A stretch of DNA of 64,000 nt from Immersiella caudata (Eukaryota; Ascomycota; Sordariomycetes; Sordariales; Lasiosphaeriaceae), in NCBI GenBank assembly GCA_030512335.1, contig JAULSU010000003.1, positions 4,774,001-4,838,000 on the forward strand, given 5' to 3'. Shown here in pieces: positions 55,390 to 64,000 of this stretch. The notes under the pieces are model-generated. The model saw only the letters and a program-made list of their open reading frames with translations. It was not told the DNA's origin and did no database searches. Position numbers and translations under genes: made by a program. Position 1 is the stretch's first letter, and each line of letters begins with the position of its first letter.

Positions 55390-57420
55390 TCACACAATCG
55401 CTATCTTCTTCCGCCTCGATTCGCCCTCGTCGTCCGACGCGACTGCCTCACCGCCCATAACTCCATGAATATACGCCTCCCCAAAAAGCTCGAACCTTCC
55501 CATCTCTCCAGGCACGGGACGTAACACAAACGGCGTGTCGGCTCCCGCAATGATCGTCACAACATCGCCCACTACTGTCATCGCCGGCGCCAGTCCTACC
55601 GCACCCTCCTCCGTAACTATGAAACTTCTATTCGTGATAGTCATCCCGATGTTTTGCACGTACTCATGCGCTTTGGCCTTGGTAATTGGCTCGTCGAGGA
55701 ACTCCACCACGAACGGATCATCCCGAATGGCAGGCATCAGGTCAGGGTTAGATAAGTGGGAATCAGCAACACGCTGCCCTGCTCCGCCGTAGTCCTTGTC
55801 GCGGTCGACGTCGCTGATATGAGGGGAATTAGATGTTCGCCCTAGAGCCTGCGCCCTAAGATCAGCCAGTCCATTCTCTACCCAAAACTTGAGGAAGTGT
55901 CCACGGAACTCAGGTCCCGCGGGAAGGGCGGCTCGGTCCTTGTTGGCAATAAGCGTTCGCCAGAAGGCCTCGGAGACATTGCCGCCATGGCAGTAGTTCG
56001 TTCCGAGGGGGGCAACGATGTCTGTCCACAGGCGCCGCAGCACCCCGGGTTGACGGAATTCTGGGATAATTGTGATGTGGTCTTTGTGGAGGGCGAAGAC
56101 GGACTTAACCGCCCCGATTGTGGTTGCGCCTAGAGAGAGCTCCAGGGCCGTGCCGTTCGCCACGGGTCTCAACTGTCCCCGACGCCCGCCCGAGGCATTG
56201 TACCCTGGAGCTCCGAGTCTTGAGTCAAGGGGGTTCGTGACCGGAATGCTCCAGTCAGGGACCCACGAAGGTAGCGCCTCCGTCCTGTCGTCTCGAAGAC
56301 CTGCGAAACCCAGAGCCTGAAAGCCCTGCTCCTTTGAGATGAAAAATTCCATGACTGAGATAAGTACATCCCGAAGCTTCATGGCGTAGTCAGCCTTGAG
56401 CAGTAGGCCATTTTGGCCTTTGATATCGTTGGCCAAGCCGTACAGTGCGAAGAGCTTGTCCCGTGGATCGGTGGCCCGTGAGCGGCTGGTGCATCTCAAG
56501 AGCTGAATGAGCGTGAGGCTCGTTGCATACTGTGCTCCAGGGCCAGTGCAAAGATCATTCCGTAGTCGGTCCATGTTCATTGCGCAGTCGGAGTGGGACT
56601 TGATGACTCCGTTGTTGAGAACGGCGTTGGGCGGTGTTGAACAGATAATAACCACTCGCATCATTTCGTTCCACGAAACCCGATGGCTTCCGCAGATGAC
56701 GTGCGGGTCGGCCCGTGAAAGAGCTACCTCCTGTATGACCCAGATGCGAGCGAAGTAGCCGCGGCGGAACAACTTCACCAGCGCCGCCCAGTGAGCATCG
56801 GACCGGGGCGGGATGATTGAGCTTTCTCCCCCCGTGTATCCGTGATTAAAGGCCTGGAGTAGCTGATTGGGGTCGGGCTCGCTCTCGATGAGCGAATAAA
56901 TTTCGCGTAGCAATGAAAAGGCCATGGCAGTGTCCTTGGTATCCTCGCCCAGATACACGACAACCTGGTGTGCGTTCTTGTAGATTTCGGCCATGATGCC
57001 CACTTGACTGCTTCGCTCCGCAATATCACCCTGGTTGATACACAACGCGTCTGCCCAGACAGTGACAGGCCTGTCGGGCTCGCGGAGACGACGGAGGGCG
57101 TTTGCCAAGCTGGCTGTGACGCAGACGTTGGTACCGTTGCGGAGGATGGGAGCCCTAACAGCCGCATCACCCCATACGTAGGAGAGGGCAATGTAGGGGG
57201 GCCTCTCGCCCATATTGACATGATGCAGTGTGCATTTTACGTTGTCGTTGAACTGACCAGGCTCCAGATGCAAGAGTCGGATGTCATGTTCTCGCTTCAA
57301 GGGTTGGTAGGTGAGAGCGGGGGCCGAGGTATTCATCTTCGTGCTTGTATCCCCCACAACGCGAATCTTGTGACGGCGGATATGCTTTTTCCGGCTCAGC
57401 GTTGTTGTGTTGTGGACCAT
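55390..57420 (-). CDS. HET-domain protein (HET-6-like)
   Basis: A single exon, 676 residues from ATG 57420; a Met at residue 29 (MNTSAPALTYQPL) is an alternative and the more family-like start. HET blocks: ERPPYIALSYVWGDAAVRAP (residues about 73-90), VTVWADALCINQGDIAERSS plus QVGIMAEIYKNAHQVVVYLG (about 118-157), YFARIWVIQEVALSRAD (about 228) and TDPRDKLFALYGLAND (about 304). TEALPSWVPDWS follows, and a C-terminal domain ends with RSFIVTEEGAVGLAPAM-type beta strands. This is the HET-6/OR type of architecture. Frame intact; a T13 tract lies just upstream of the start. It faces the preceding HET gene tail to tail, so the 3' untranslated regions probably overlap. Confidence 0.93.
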   Translation of the reverse strand: MVHNTTTLSRKKHIRRHKIRVVGDTSTKMNTSAPALTYQPLKREHDIRLLHLEPGQFNDNVKCTLHHVNMGERPPYIALSYVWGDAAVRAPILRNGTNVCVTASLANALRRLREPDRPVTVWADALCINQGDIAERSSQVGIMAEIYKNAHQVVVYLGEDTKDTAMAFSLLREIYSLIESEPDPNQLLQAFNHGYTGGESSIIPPRSDAHWAALVKLFRRGYFARIWVIQEVALSRADPHVICGSHRVSWNEMMRVVIICSTPPNAVLNNGVIKSHSDCAMNMDRLRNDLCTGPGAQYATSLTLIQLLRCTSRSRATDPRDKLFALYGLANDIKGQNGLLLKADYAMKLRDVLISVMEFFISKEQGFQALGFAGLRDDRTEALPSWVPDWSIPVTNPLDSRLGAPGYNASGGRRGQLRPVANGTALELSLGATTIGAVKSVFALHKDHITIIPEFRQPGVLRRLWTDIVAPLGTNYCHGGNVSEAFWRTLIANKDRAALPAGPEFRGHFLKFWVENGLADLRAQALGRTSNSPHISDVDRDKDYGGAGQRVADSHLSNPDLMPAIRDDPFVVEFLDEPITKAKAHEYVQNIGMTITNRSFIVTEEGAVGLAPAMTVVGDVVTIIAGADTPFVLRPVPGEMGRFELFGEAYIHGVMGGEAVASDDEGESRRKKIAIV

Positions 57421-58897
57421 GGAGTTGCTTTTTTTTTTTTTGAGTCCATATCGTTTGCATGTATGCCCGCCCTAAAAGACATCTCTGATCCTTAGGCTCC
57501 GGTGAGAACCTCGCACATCAATGGCTGGACCATGGATTCTGTGCGAGGTAATCGTCCTGTTGTGTCCTCCAAACAAAGCAGTTTAACTCGCCTTGACTTG
57601 TCAAATCGTCGGCTGCTGAGCCACTGGGAGTCTTGCCCCCTTGTCCCTGCCTGTGAGTGGACAAGAGGTGCCGGATCACGGGATTAGTCCGAGGGGTGGA
57701 CTTGAGCTTTCGGCAGCACAGCAACTCGCTGGTTGACAGGTATGTCGTGTAAGGAAGACTCCCCTGGTCGATCCAAGTCTCGCCCTTGGGAGCACCAAGG
57801 AAGGGCCCCCTTTGGAAATGCCCCTGAGAACGAGATGAAGGTCATGGCAGCAGACGACCCTCAGCCAAAGTCTCGGACCGCTCACCCACTTGACGACGGA
57901 GTTGGCTGACTGGGCTCAGAAATATCCGACCCACTAGACATGTCGCCGAGATTCAGGTACCCTTCTGAGTTTCACGAAGTGCCAACGATGCATTCTCCTG
58001 GGGGTCGCATCCGTCTGGTAGAACCGGGCTGTGACTGATACCATCACCGATCTCAACATCCGCTGTCATTGCGGACAATCTGACAAGCCTGGTGGTGATG
58101 TCAAAGAAGCCTCTGGAAGAGGCCCAGACGGCCAAGGCGGAACGTTGAAGCGGTATTCGCGATCGAGCTTCAAAATCTCGATTTTTTGGGACGCCATGCA
58201 ACGTTGAGCGGTGGTTGTGATGCCCCGAGTGGGTGGGAATGCGGAGTAGCTACGCCAAAACAGGAAATTGTGGAAGGTGCAGTACCGGTGCCGAGCGACT
58301 TGGTAGCGGCTGTGCTGTAACCTGGTTTTCTCGTTAAGCAATTTGGACGACGGGTTGCGGGGAGAGGGCCAAGGCCGGATGAAGTGCAGCATTACCGCGT
58401 TGGAAATTGACGTGGTCGGCTCAGTGGGACCTCGCGGGGAGCAAATACCGTTTTCGCCCAAACAGCGGTCGGTTTTTGGTGTTCGCAGCTGCATGATTGC
58501 GACTCCCCGCAATGTCGCTGCCCCACGACAACCCAAGACCGGGTTGCCTCGCCCGCCAAAACACCAATTTGGGCTGCCTCTTTTCGACTCCACGTGAAAC
58601 TCCGACTGTCACTCTGTCTAGCTGACGTTTTCCGCGCCAATGGCTGCGACGCCGGCCATCCGCGCCGTCGGCCGGATTCCGAGGACGCCCTCTCGGCGCG
58701 CTCCACCGCATTTTCGACATCTTGAACGCGCATCATGGGACTGGACGACAAATGGCACCGTGATATTGACTCAACCAAGATCCCGAATGTCCGCACCGCT
58801 GGTATAAAGCGATGGGCAGCCTCGCCAGTAGGATGCGTTTCGCTGTCCCACTGCTACAGCCAACCCGGACCGAGTCAGCCCCAGCCCAACAGTCAAG
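57421..58897. other. Intergenic, 1.5 kb, promoters of the HET-6-like and AA9 genes
   Basis: These two genes diverge from here. Minus-strand frames at 58066-58796 have no domain. No other feature is seen. Confidence 0.5.
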
Positions 58898-59649
58898 ATG
58901 AAGGTCAACACATCTCTCGCCGTCCTCGCCGCGGCCAGCGCCAACGCGCACTACACCTTCTCCAGCACCACCCACAACGGTGCCCGCGCCGGCGACTGGC
59001 AGACGGTGCGCATGACGGAGAACCGCTACTCCAACGGCCCCGTCACCGACGTCAACTCCCAGGCCATGACCTGCTACGAGCTGAACCCCGGTCAGGGCGC
59101 GCCGCAGACGCTCGGCGTCACGGCTGGGAGCACCGTCACCATTAACACTGGCGGCGGCGGCATCTTCCACCCCGGCCCGCTGCACGCCTACCTCGCCAAG
59201 GTTCCCGCCGGACAGACGGCCAGGACCTTCAACGGCAAGGGCGCCGTCTGGTTCAAGATCTACCAGGATGGGCCCTCCGGGTTCGGCACTGGCACTCTCA
59301 GCTGGCCCAGCGACAGTATGTCCCGTCCCCTCATTTACAGTATCAGTTCTAACGAAGTTCAGACAAGCAATCGGTCAACATCCCGATCCCCCGCTGCGTC
59401 GAGAACGGCGAATACCTCCTCCGCGTCGAACACATCGCTCTTCACAGCGCCTCCGCCCCCGGCGGCGCCCAGCTGTACCTGTCGTGCGCGCAGCTCAGCA
59501 TCTCCGGCGGTACTGGCGGCATCAGGACCCCCGGTCTCGTATCCTTCCCCGGCGCGTACAAGACCAGCGACCCTGGCATCCAGTTCAACCTCTACTGGCC
59601 TGCTCCTACCCGGTACATCAACCCCGGGCCGGCGCTTGCTACTTGCTAG
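58898..59649 (+). CDS. AA9 lytic polysaccharide monooxygenase (formerly GH61)
   Basis: Two exons, 58898-59315 and 59363-59649, 234 residues. The intron is GTATGT...TCAG, 47 nt. The signal peptide MKVNTSLAVLAAASANA is followed by His18, which becomes the N-terminal copper ligand (HYTFSS). The second His is in GIFHPGPLHAYLAKVP, and the axial Tyr in AQLYLSCAQLSISGG. Cysteines in MTCYELNPG and LYLSCAQL form the conserved disulfide; NGEYLLRVEHIALHSAS is the family's Arg/His strand. The enzyme oxidatively cuts cellulose or related polymers outside the cell with copper and a reductant. There is no CBM1 tail. With the feruloyl esterase 10 kb away it suggests plant-biomass use. Confidence 0.96.
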
Positions 59650-60060
59650 AGATATCAAGAATAAACACAAGATCTTTTCCACTGGGCAAGATTGTTTCGT
59701 TGTGTGAACAATGACTTGTTGACTCTTTATGCACGTCCCTCAAGCCCAGCGCGAACTGCCGCCCCACTTCTACAATCGGACAGGGGTTAGGACGCCAGCA
59801 ACGTGGGGTAGGGCTGACATGATCCGCTCGGTAGGAGCCGAAACAACAGCACCAGCAACGCTCTCGCACTGTGCTACCATCAGATCACCGCCTCTTCATT
59901 GATTCATCTTGCGCAACTACCCAACGACATCGCATCTTTCTGGAGTCAGGGTCCGACTTTCGGCAATCCGAAAAAGGAATAAGCAAGTGTCATAAAAACT
60001 AAACTGACGTTACAAGATATATACGGTTCCTATCCGTATTTTCTTTCCCGTCTTCCAGGT
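59650..60060. other. Convergent intergenic region
   Basis: 3' regions of the AA9 gene (+) and the next gene (-). Nothing else is seen. Confidence 0.5.
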
Positions 60061-61494
60061 TTAAGCTCTCGCGACTGGAGGGTTCTCTGCAAGCCACGAA
60101 CCCAAATCAATGCTAGTGTAGGGGAAAACCTTGATGTTCCGAGCACCATTTTCCTCCAGCCATTCACATCCCTCATCCTCCCCGGTGACAACATATTGGG
60201 TGGCCATAGCCCCACCACCATTGGCTCCGACCTTGAGCAAGAATCTCTCCGTGACATCCTCCCAAGAGCCCAGTGCATGGTACACAGAGTCCGGTCTCCG
60301 AGATATGGTGCCGATGATCAGAAGGGCATTCCGGTACGACCGCAGACGGGTCGGCAGCTTCTGACGGGTGCGGCAACACCAGACGAGGTTCTTCCAGTCA
60401 TCGCTGGGCCAGTAGAGACGTCGAATGTCGGGCTCAGATAGTGCCTCGATGGCGGCGTTCGGAATGCACAGGCACAGGATGACGACAGACTCGCACTGGG
60501 CCCGCCGTTTAGCATAGCTCGCATAGTGCTCGGCAACCTTGATGTCCGGGGTGAAGTAGAACAGGGCTCTAGCGCTGCTGAAATCGGATGGCGTGGGGCT
60601 GAGAAGTGTCGAGATATTGGACAGAGCGCCAGCCTCGTCGAAGAGACCGTTCGTACGAGCCTGGTCCATTCCCTTGTAAAGCACCGTGCAGCCGGGAGCA
60701 TTGCGGGAGGCGATGGCGTGTGCGGAGCTCCAAACATCCAAGGTGACGCCCGGCGTGCCTTGCTGCTGTTGTCCAGAAATGGAGCGGCGCTGCTCCTGAC
60801 CTGTCGTGGCTGGCGACGAAGCCGAACCGAGGGTGTAGCCTCCCTGGTGTTGCTCTCCCCGATGTGCGCCCGGACGCGATACCACGCGCCGCAGCTCCAT
60901 CTCACGGGTGCGCGATGTTCTCTGGATGTCCTGAAGTCCGGCGTAGCGCATCTCGATAGTATCTCTCACCCAGCTCAGGCAGGAGTTCGAGAGCCGGAGA
61001 TAGGTGAAATGGGGGTCCATGATGGCACCCTGGGTGTCGACGGAAAGACCGCAACCGTCCATGCATTCCCGCCACTGAGCGTCGTTGTCATCGGTGGCGT
61101 CATCCTTGTTCTCCATGTGCCCGACAATGAAGTCAATGAAGGTGACCTGCAGGCCACCACCGTCGTCAGGATCAACCTCGCGGCGAGGCCCGTTCTTGGG
61201 CCAATTGGTCCACTTCTGCCAGAGCTCACCCGCCTTTTCGGCAGACAGCCCGACGTGCATCAAAGTCTCCCGCGAGATCAGGACATCGGGGATCGTAACG
61301 AACGCAGCCAACGACTCGGGCGGGGCGACGAGGGGAATGTCGCGATGCTCCTCGTCGCTTGATCTGTTCAGCCGGCGCTTGTGAATCCGGCGGGACCCCG
61401 CCGTGCTTCTCGCAAGGAGCAGACCCTGGGTCTCGAGGTTCGAGGCGTCCAGTGGTGCGAGAATCGTCGCGCTAGTCCAGCTGCTCTCAGACAT
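60061..61494 (-). CDS. Uncharacterised protein with an ADP-ribosyltransferase-like (DUF3990-like) region
   Basis: A single exon of 477 residues from ATG 61494 (MSESSWTSATILAPL). The N-terminal half is charged and partly disordered (Ser/Gln/Gly stretch at about 215-250), with one helical segment AAFVTIPDVLISRETLMHVG. The C-terminal half holds TVLYKGMDQARTNGLFDEAG, then PSDFSSARALFYFTPDIKVA + EHYASYAKRRA. Order and spacing recall DUF3990-type ADP-ribosyltransferases, where LYHGT is followed by DFGxGFYxT and AxxWA; this is pattern matching by eye, not a search. A catalytic Glu is not obvious. No signal peptide, so the product is probably cytosolic. A repeat array lies in its upstream region. If the fold is right it may modify proteins or nucleic acids with NAD; otherwise function unknown. 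Confidence 0.75.
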   Translation of the reverse strand: MSESSWTSATILAPLDASNLETQGLLLARSTAGSRRIHKRRLNRSSDEEHRDIPLVAPPESLAAFVTIPDVLISRETLMHVGLSAEKAGELWQKWTNWPKNGPRREVDPDDGGGLQVTFIDFIVGHMENKDDATDDNDAQWRECMDGCGLSVDTQGAIMDPHFTYLRLSNSCLSWVRDTIEMRYAGLQDIQRTSRTREMELRRVVSRPGAHRGEQHQGGYTLGSASSPATTGQEQRRSISGQQQQGTPGVTLDVWSSAHAIASRNAPGCTVLYKGMDQARTNGLFDEAGALSNISTLLSPTPSDFSSARALFYFTPDIKVAEHYASYAKRRAQCESVVILCLCIPNAAIEALSEPDIRRLYWPSDDWKNLVWCCRTRQKLPTRLRSYRNALLIIGTISRRPDSVYHALGSWEDVTERFLLKVGANGGGAMATQYVVTGEDEGCEWLEENGARNIKVFPYTSIDLGSWLAENPPVARA

Positions 61495-61648
61495 GATGCG
61501 TGAACTGCTCAACGCTCAATCAGGAATGACTACCAAAGTTTGATAGCGACGCCGGACGGTTGTTCGTTAGTGGCGAGGGTATGAGCGAACGCCAAACGCT
61601 TGTGCCTTCAGTTGGGAGTTGAAGAATAGAGAGTGGATGTTGGAAGGT

Positions 61649-61862
61649 GATGGGAAATGGAAGTTGAGAAAATATGGAAGTTGAGAAAACATGGAAGTTG
61701 AGAAAGTTTGATGGGAAATGGAAGTTGGGAAAGTTTGATGGGAAAAGTTTGATGGGAAATGGAAGTTGGGAAAGTTTTGATGGGAAATGGAAGTTGGGAA
61801 AGCTTGATGGGAAAAGTTTGATGGGAAAAGTTTGATGGGAAATGGAAGTTGAGAAAGTTTTT
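61649..61862 (+). repeat. Compound minisatellite (27-nt and 14-nt units)
   Basis: The array mixes a long unit (GATGGGAAATGGAAGTTGGG + AAAGTTT) with a short one (GATGGGAAAAGTTT) in irregular order. There are about five long and three short units, plus two extra ATGGAAGTTGAGAAAA segments at the left end. It lies about 155 bp upstream of the ADP-ribosyltransferase-like gene. It reads open on the minus strand (Phe/Ser/Pro-rich), an effect of the repeat. Confidence 0.93.
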
Positions 61863-62299
61863 TTTTTGTCAAAAAAAAATTGTGGGTTACTTTTCATGGC
61901 CTAGACTTTGACTCATTGCACCTTAAAACTTATTTTGCCCACACATAACCCTAGCCCTTGAAAAGGTACATCGTCCCCTTCTGACAACTGGCCACAATGC
62001 GCGGGGACGTTACTTGTCGGGATAGACGCGAAGTCACATGAAGTCCCAGCATGAAGTCGAGCGTTACTGTTGCTTTGTAGCGGCTTACAGGCCTGTAATA
62101 CAGCGCCTGAGAGCCTGTGGAAGCCTGTAGGGCAGGCTTCCTTCAGGGGAAGAAGTGCGAGCACAGTGGTCCGAAGGAGCGCTGTAGAGGTACGACAGCA
62201 GAGCTTACTAAGGCGCTGAAGGAAGCAACGAAGGCCTGTACTACAGAGCCTAAAAGACAAGCTACAGCGGACTATGCGCTATAAAACAGATGGTGTTAG
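61863..62299. other. Repeat-like flank left of the transposon
   Basis: Starts with T and A tracts (61858-61881). At 62080-62250 the motif GCCTGT recurs (GGCCTGTAATACAG, AAGCCTGTAGGGCAGGCTT, AAGGCCTGTACTACAG), partly as inverted repeats. It looks like part of a mobile-element end or a decayed short element, but I cannot place its borders. Confidence 0.4.
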
Positions 62300-62316
62300 T
62301 GAGCTCTAACGTGCGT

Positions 62317-62350
62317 GATAAGCGAGTTGTACGGATAAGCGAGTCGTACA
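62317..62350 (+). repeat. Adjacent 17-bp direct repeats near the transposon left end
   Basis: GATAAGCGAGTTGTACG is followed at once by GATAAGCGAGTCGTACA: two substitutions in 17 bases. Position 60 bp before the transposase start fits subterminal transposase-binding repeats; that is inference. Confidence 0.7.
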
Positions 62351-62407
62351 CTTTCTTGGCACCGCTGCCTTTCCTACTTCATTCACCCACACTACCACCA
62401 ACTTGCC

Positions 62408-64000
62408 ATGGATTCGCTTCCAGCAGAATCTCGAATAATCCTAGCCCTCAGGGCTATGGAAAATAATCCAAAACTCAGCCTTCGAAGCGCAGCGGTAATC
62501 TATAAGATTCCACCAACAACCCTCTCCGATCGACGCGCTGGTAAACCTGTACGACGCGATACTCCAGCTAACTCACGTAAGCTTACGGATTTGGAAGAAA
62601 ATACGATTGTTTAGTATATAATTGAGCTATGTACACGCGTATTCCACCCTTAGCTTTGTTATGTGGAAGATATGGCTAACCGACTGTTACGCGAACGTGA
62701 CGCGCCCCCTGTCGGTAAACGCTGGGCTTACAACTTTGTCAAACGCCAGCCAGAGCTTTAAACGTGTTTATCGCGTAAATACGACTATTAAAGGGCTAAA
62801 TGCGAAGATCTAAAGATTATTGGCGAGTGGTTTACCTTTGTGGATAATATGAAGGCTAAGTATGGTATCCTTGATGAAGATACGTATAATTTCGACGAGA
62901 CTGGCTTTATAATGGGTATTATCACTCCCACTATGGTAGTTACTACCTCAGATAGCTGTGGTAAGGTTAAATAAGCCCAGCCTAGGAATCGAGAGTGGGC
63001 TACAGTTATCTAAGGGGTGAATTCTTAAGGCTGGGCTATCCCACCATTTATCATCTTGGCTGCGTAATACCACCTTACCAATTGGTATTAAAAATGCAAC
63101 CTTCCGGCTACCTGGTGTATTACAATAACTGATAATAGCTAGACTACAAATAAGAAAGGTATGGATTAGATTTGGCATTTCGATTTACACACATCATCTT
63201 GTATAAAGGGTAAATATCGGCTTCTAATCCTTAACGGCCACGAGAGCCACCACTCCGAAGAATTCGAGGCTTACTACTATACACACAACATTATTACACT
63301 GTGTATGCCTCCGCACTCCTTACACCTACTTCAGCCATTAGATGTTAGTTGTTTTGGGCCGCTAAAGAAAGCGTACGGCTATGAAATTGAGCAGTTGATA
63401 CGGATAAACATCACATATATCAGCAAGTTGGAATTTCTCTATGCGTTTAAAACAGCCTTTTTTACTTCAATCACAGAAAAAAACATCAAAGGGGGTTTTG
63501 CTGGCGCCGGCCTTATACCATACGATCCAGAGAGGGTAATATCGAAGCTAGATGTGCGTATTCGAACCCCAACACCCCTAACCTCAGGCCTAACCACACC
63601 ACTACCCTGGGTCTCCCAAACGCCACACAACCCTCGAGAGGCTACCTCACAATCAGTGTTTATCAAAAATCGAATTTCCAACTATCAGGGCAGCTCACCA
63701 ACCTCTATGCTGATGGCTGTGGATCGATTAGCCAAAGGTACAATGGCTGTGATGCACGAGGTGGCACTTCTCCGTACGGAGGTCTCCGCATTACGAAAGG
63801 CCAATGAGGGGCTTAGTAAGCGACGGAGGGCTAAAAAAACGCGTGTAAGGCTTGGAGGGTTACTTACTGTACAGGAGGCACAGGATTTACTGGATCAGAA
63901 GGCCTTGGGTGAGCAGTTGGCTCAGGAAACACGTCAAAGTGGTGGTGGTGCAGGGGGCCCTCGTACGAAGATTCAGTGTTGTGGCGTGTGCGGTAAGCCT
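62408..64000 (+). pseudogene. Tc1/mariner-superfamily (pogo) transposase, inactivated
   Basis: From ATG 62408 a psq-type helix-turn-helix is intact (SLRSAAVIYKIPPTTLSDRR). TAG at 62612 then breaks the frame; the CENPB-type second domain continues as MANRLLRERDAPPVGKRWAY and NFVKRQPELKR. The DDE domain shows YNFDETGFIMG (first Asp), LLILNGHESHHSEEF, where the usual Asp is Asn, and MPPHSLHLLQPLDVSCFGPL (third Asp). Many stops (TAG, TAA) lie in 62610-63200. The C-terminal region (coiled coil, then CCGVCGKP, the start of a zinc knuckle) is open to the window end. C-to-T and G-to-A changes fit RIP. No activity is possible. Confidence 0.88.

Larger units (their letters stand above)
62300..64000 (+). 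mobile_element. Pogo/Fot1-type DNA transposon, decayed, cut by the window end
   Basis: Contains a transposase relic (62408 to the end) preceded by a direct repeat pair (62317-62350) that may be subterminal. The right end is outside the window. The left end is not determined; no clear inverted repeat can be matched without the other end. Fot1-type elements are about 1.9 kb, so a few hundred bases are probably missing. Confidence 0.75.

Noticed and set aside
61520..61897. 125-codon Phe/Ser/Pro-rich minus-strand frame
   Set aside because: Produced by the 27/14-nt repeat array upstream of the ART-like gene.

Overview
The window is nuclear DNA of a filamentous ascomycete (Pezizomycotina, most likely a sordariomycete-type fungus). 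The evidence is: many short introns (mostly 46-60 nt, GTRNGT donors, CTNAC-like branch sites, CAG/TAG acceptors); typical fungal families (HET-domain proteins, AA9 polysaccharide monooxygenase, spherulin-4, Mvp1 sorting nexin); and a pogo/Fot1-type transposon whose sense-strand stops look like repeat-induced point mutation (RIP).

Layout. 0-16.6 kb is a housekeeping arm: a large low-complexity protein with a cysteine cluster (DUF3716-like), mitochondrial bS6m (MRP17), cullin neddylation factor DCN1, sorting nexin MVP1, mitochondrial uL15m (MRPL10) and an ankyrin-repeat protein with a STAND-type N-terminus. 18-20 kb holds broken copies of a SesB-like alpha/beta hydrolase and of a DUF7580-like/subtilase protein. 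20-23 kb is gene-poor, with one doubtful membrane-protein reading frame. 23.2-24.7 kb is a tubulin-tyrosine-ligase-type protein. 24.7-30.3 kb is nearly empty. 30.3-32.7 kb is a five-exon flavin monooxygenase. 32.7-36.1 kb is empty. 36.1-38.1 kb contains a HET-domain relic and a truncated DUF3433-like membrane protein.

38.3-49 kb is an accessory and secretory block: spherulin-4/GH135-like secreted protein, short-chain dehydrogenase, a 15-bp minisatellite, a tiny secreted cysteine-rich protein, a secreted tyrosinase, a J-domain pseudogene broken by frameshifts and C-runs, and a secreted feruloyl esterase. 49.7-57.4 kb holds an F-box protein, a GNAT acetyltransferase and two intact HET-domain genes facing each other tail to tail. 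58.9-61.5 kb holds an AA9 LPMO and an uncharacterised protein with an ADP-ribosyltransferase-like (DUF3990-like) signature, whose upstream region carries a compound minisatellite. The last 1.7 kb is a decayed pogo-type transposon that runs off the window.

Together: the left arm is conserved cell machinery. The right two thirds combines plant-polymer or cell-surface enzymes (feruloyl esterase, AA9, tyrosinase, spherulin) with allorecognition or defence-type genes (HET, ankyrin/STAND, SesB-like, DUF7580-S8), several of them dead, in a repeat-prone background. This is what a fast-evolving accessory region of a plant-associated fungus looks like. No single new system is proven. The best candidates for a second look are the ADP-ribosyltransferase-like gene with its repeat-laden promoter, the convergent HET pair, the pseudogene cluster at 18-20 kb, and the 1.1-kb intron of DCN1 that contains its own reading frame.
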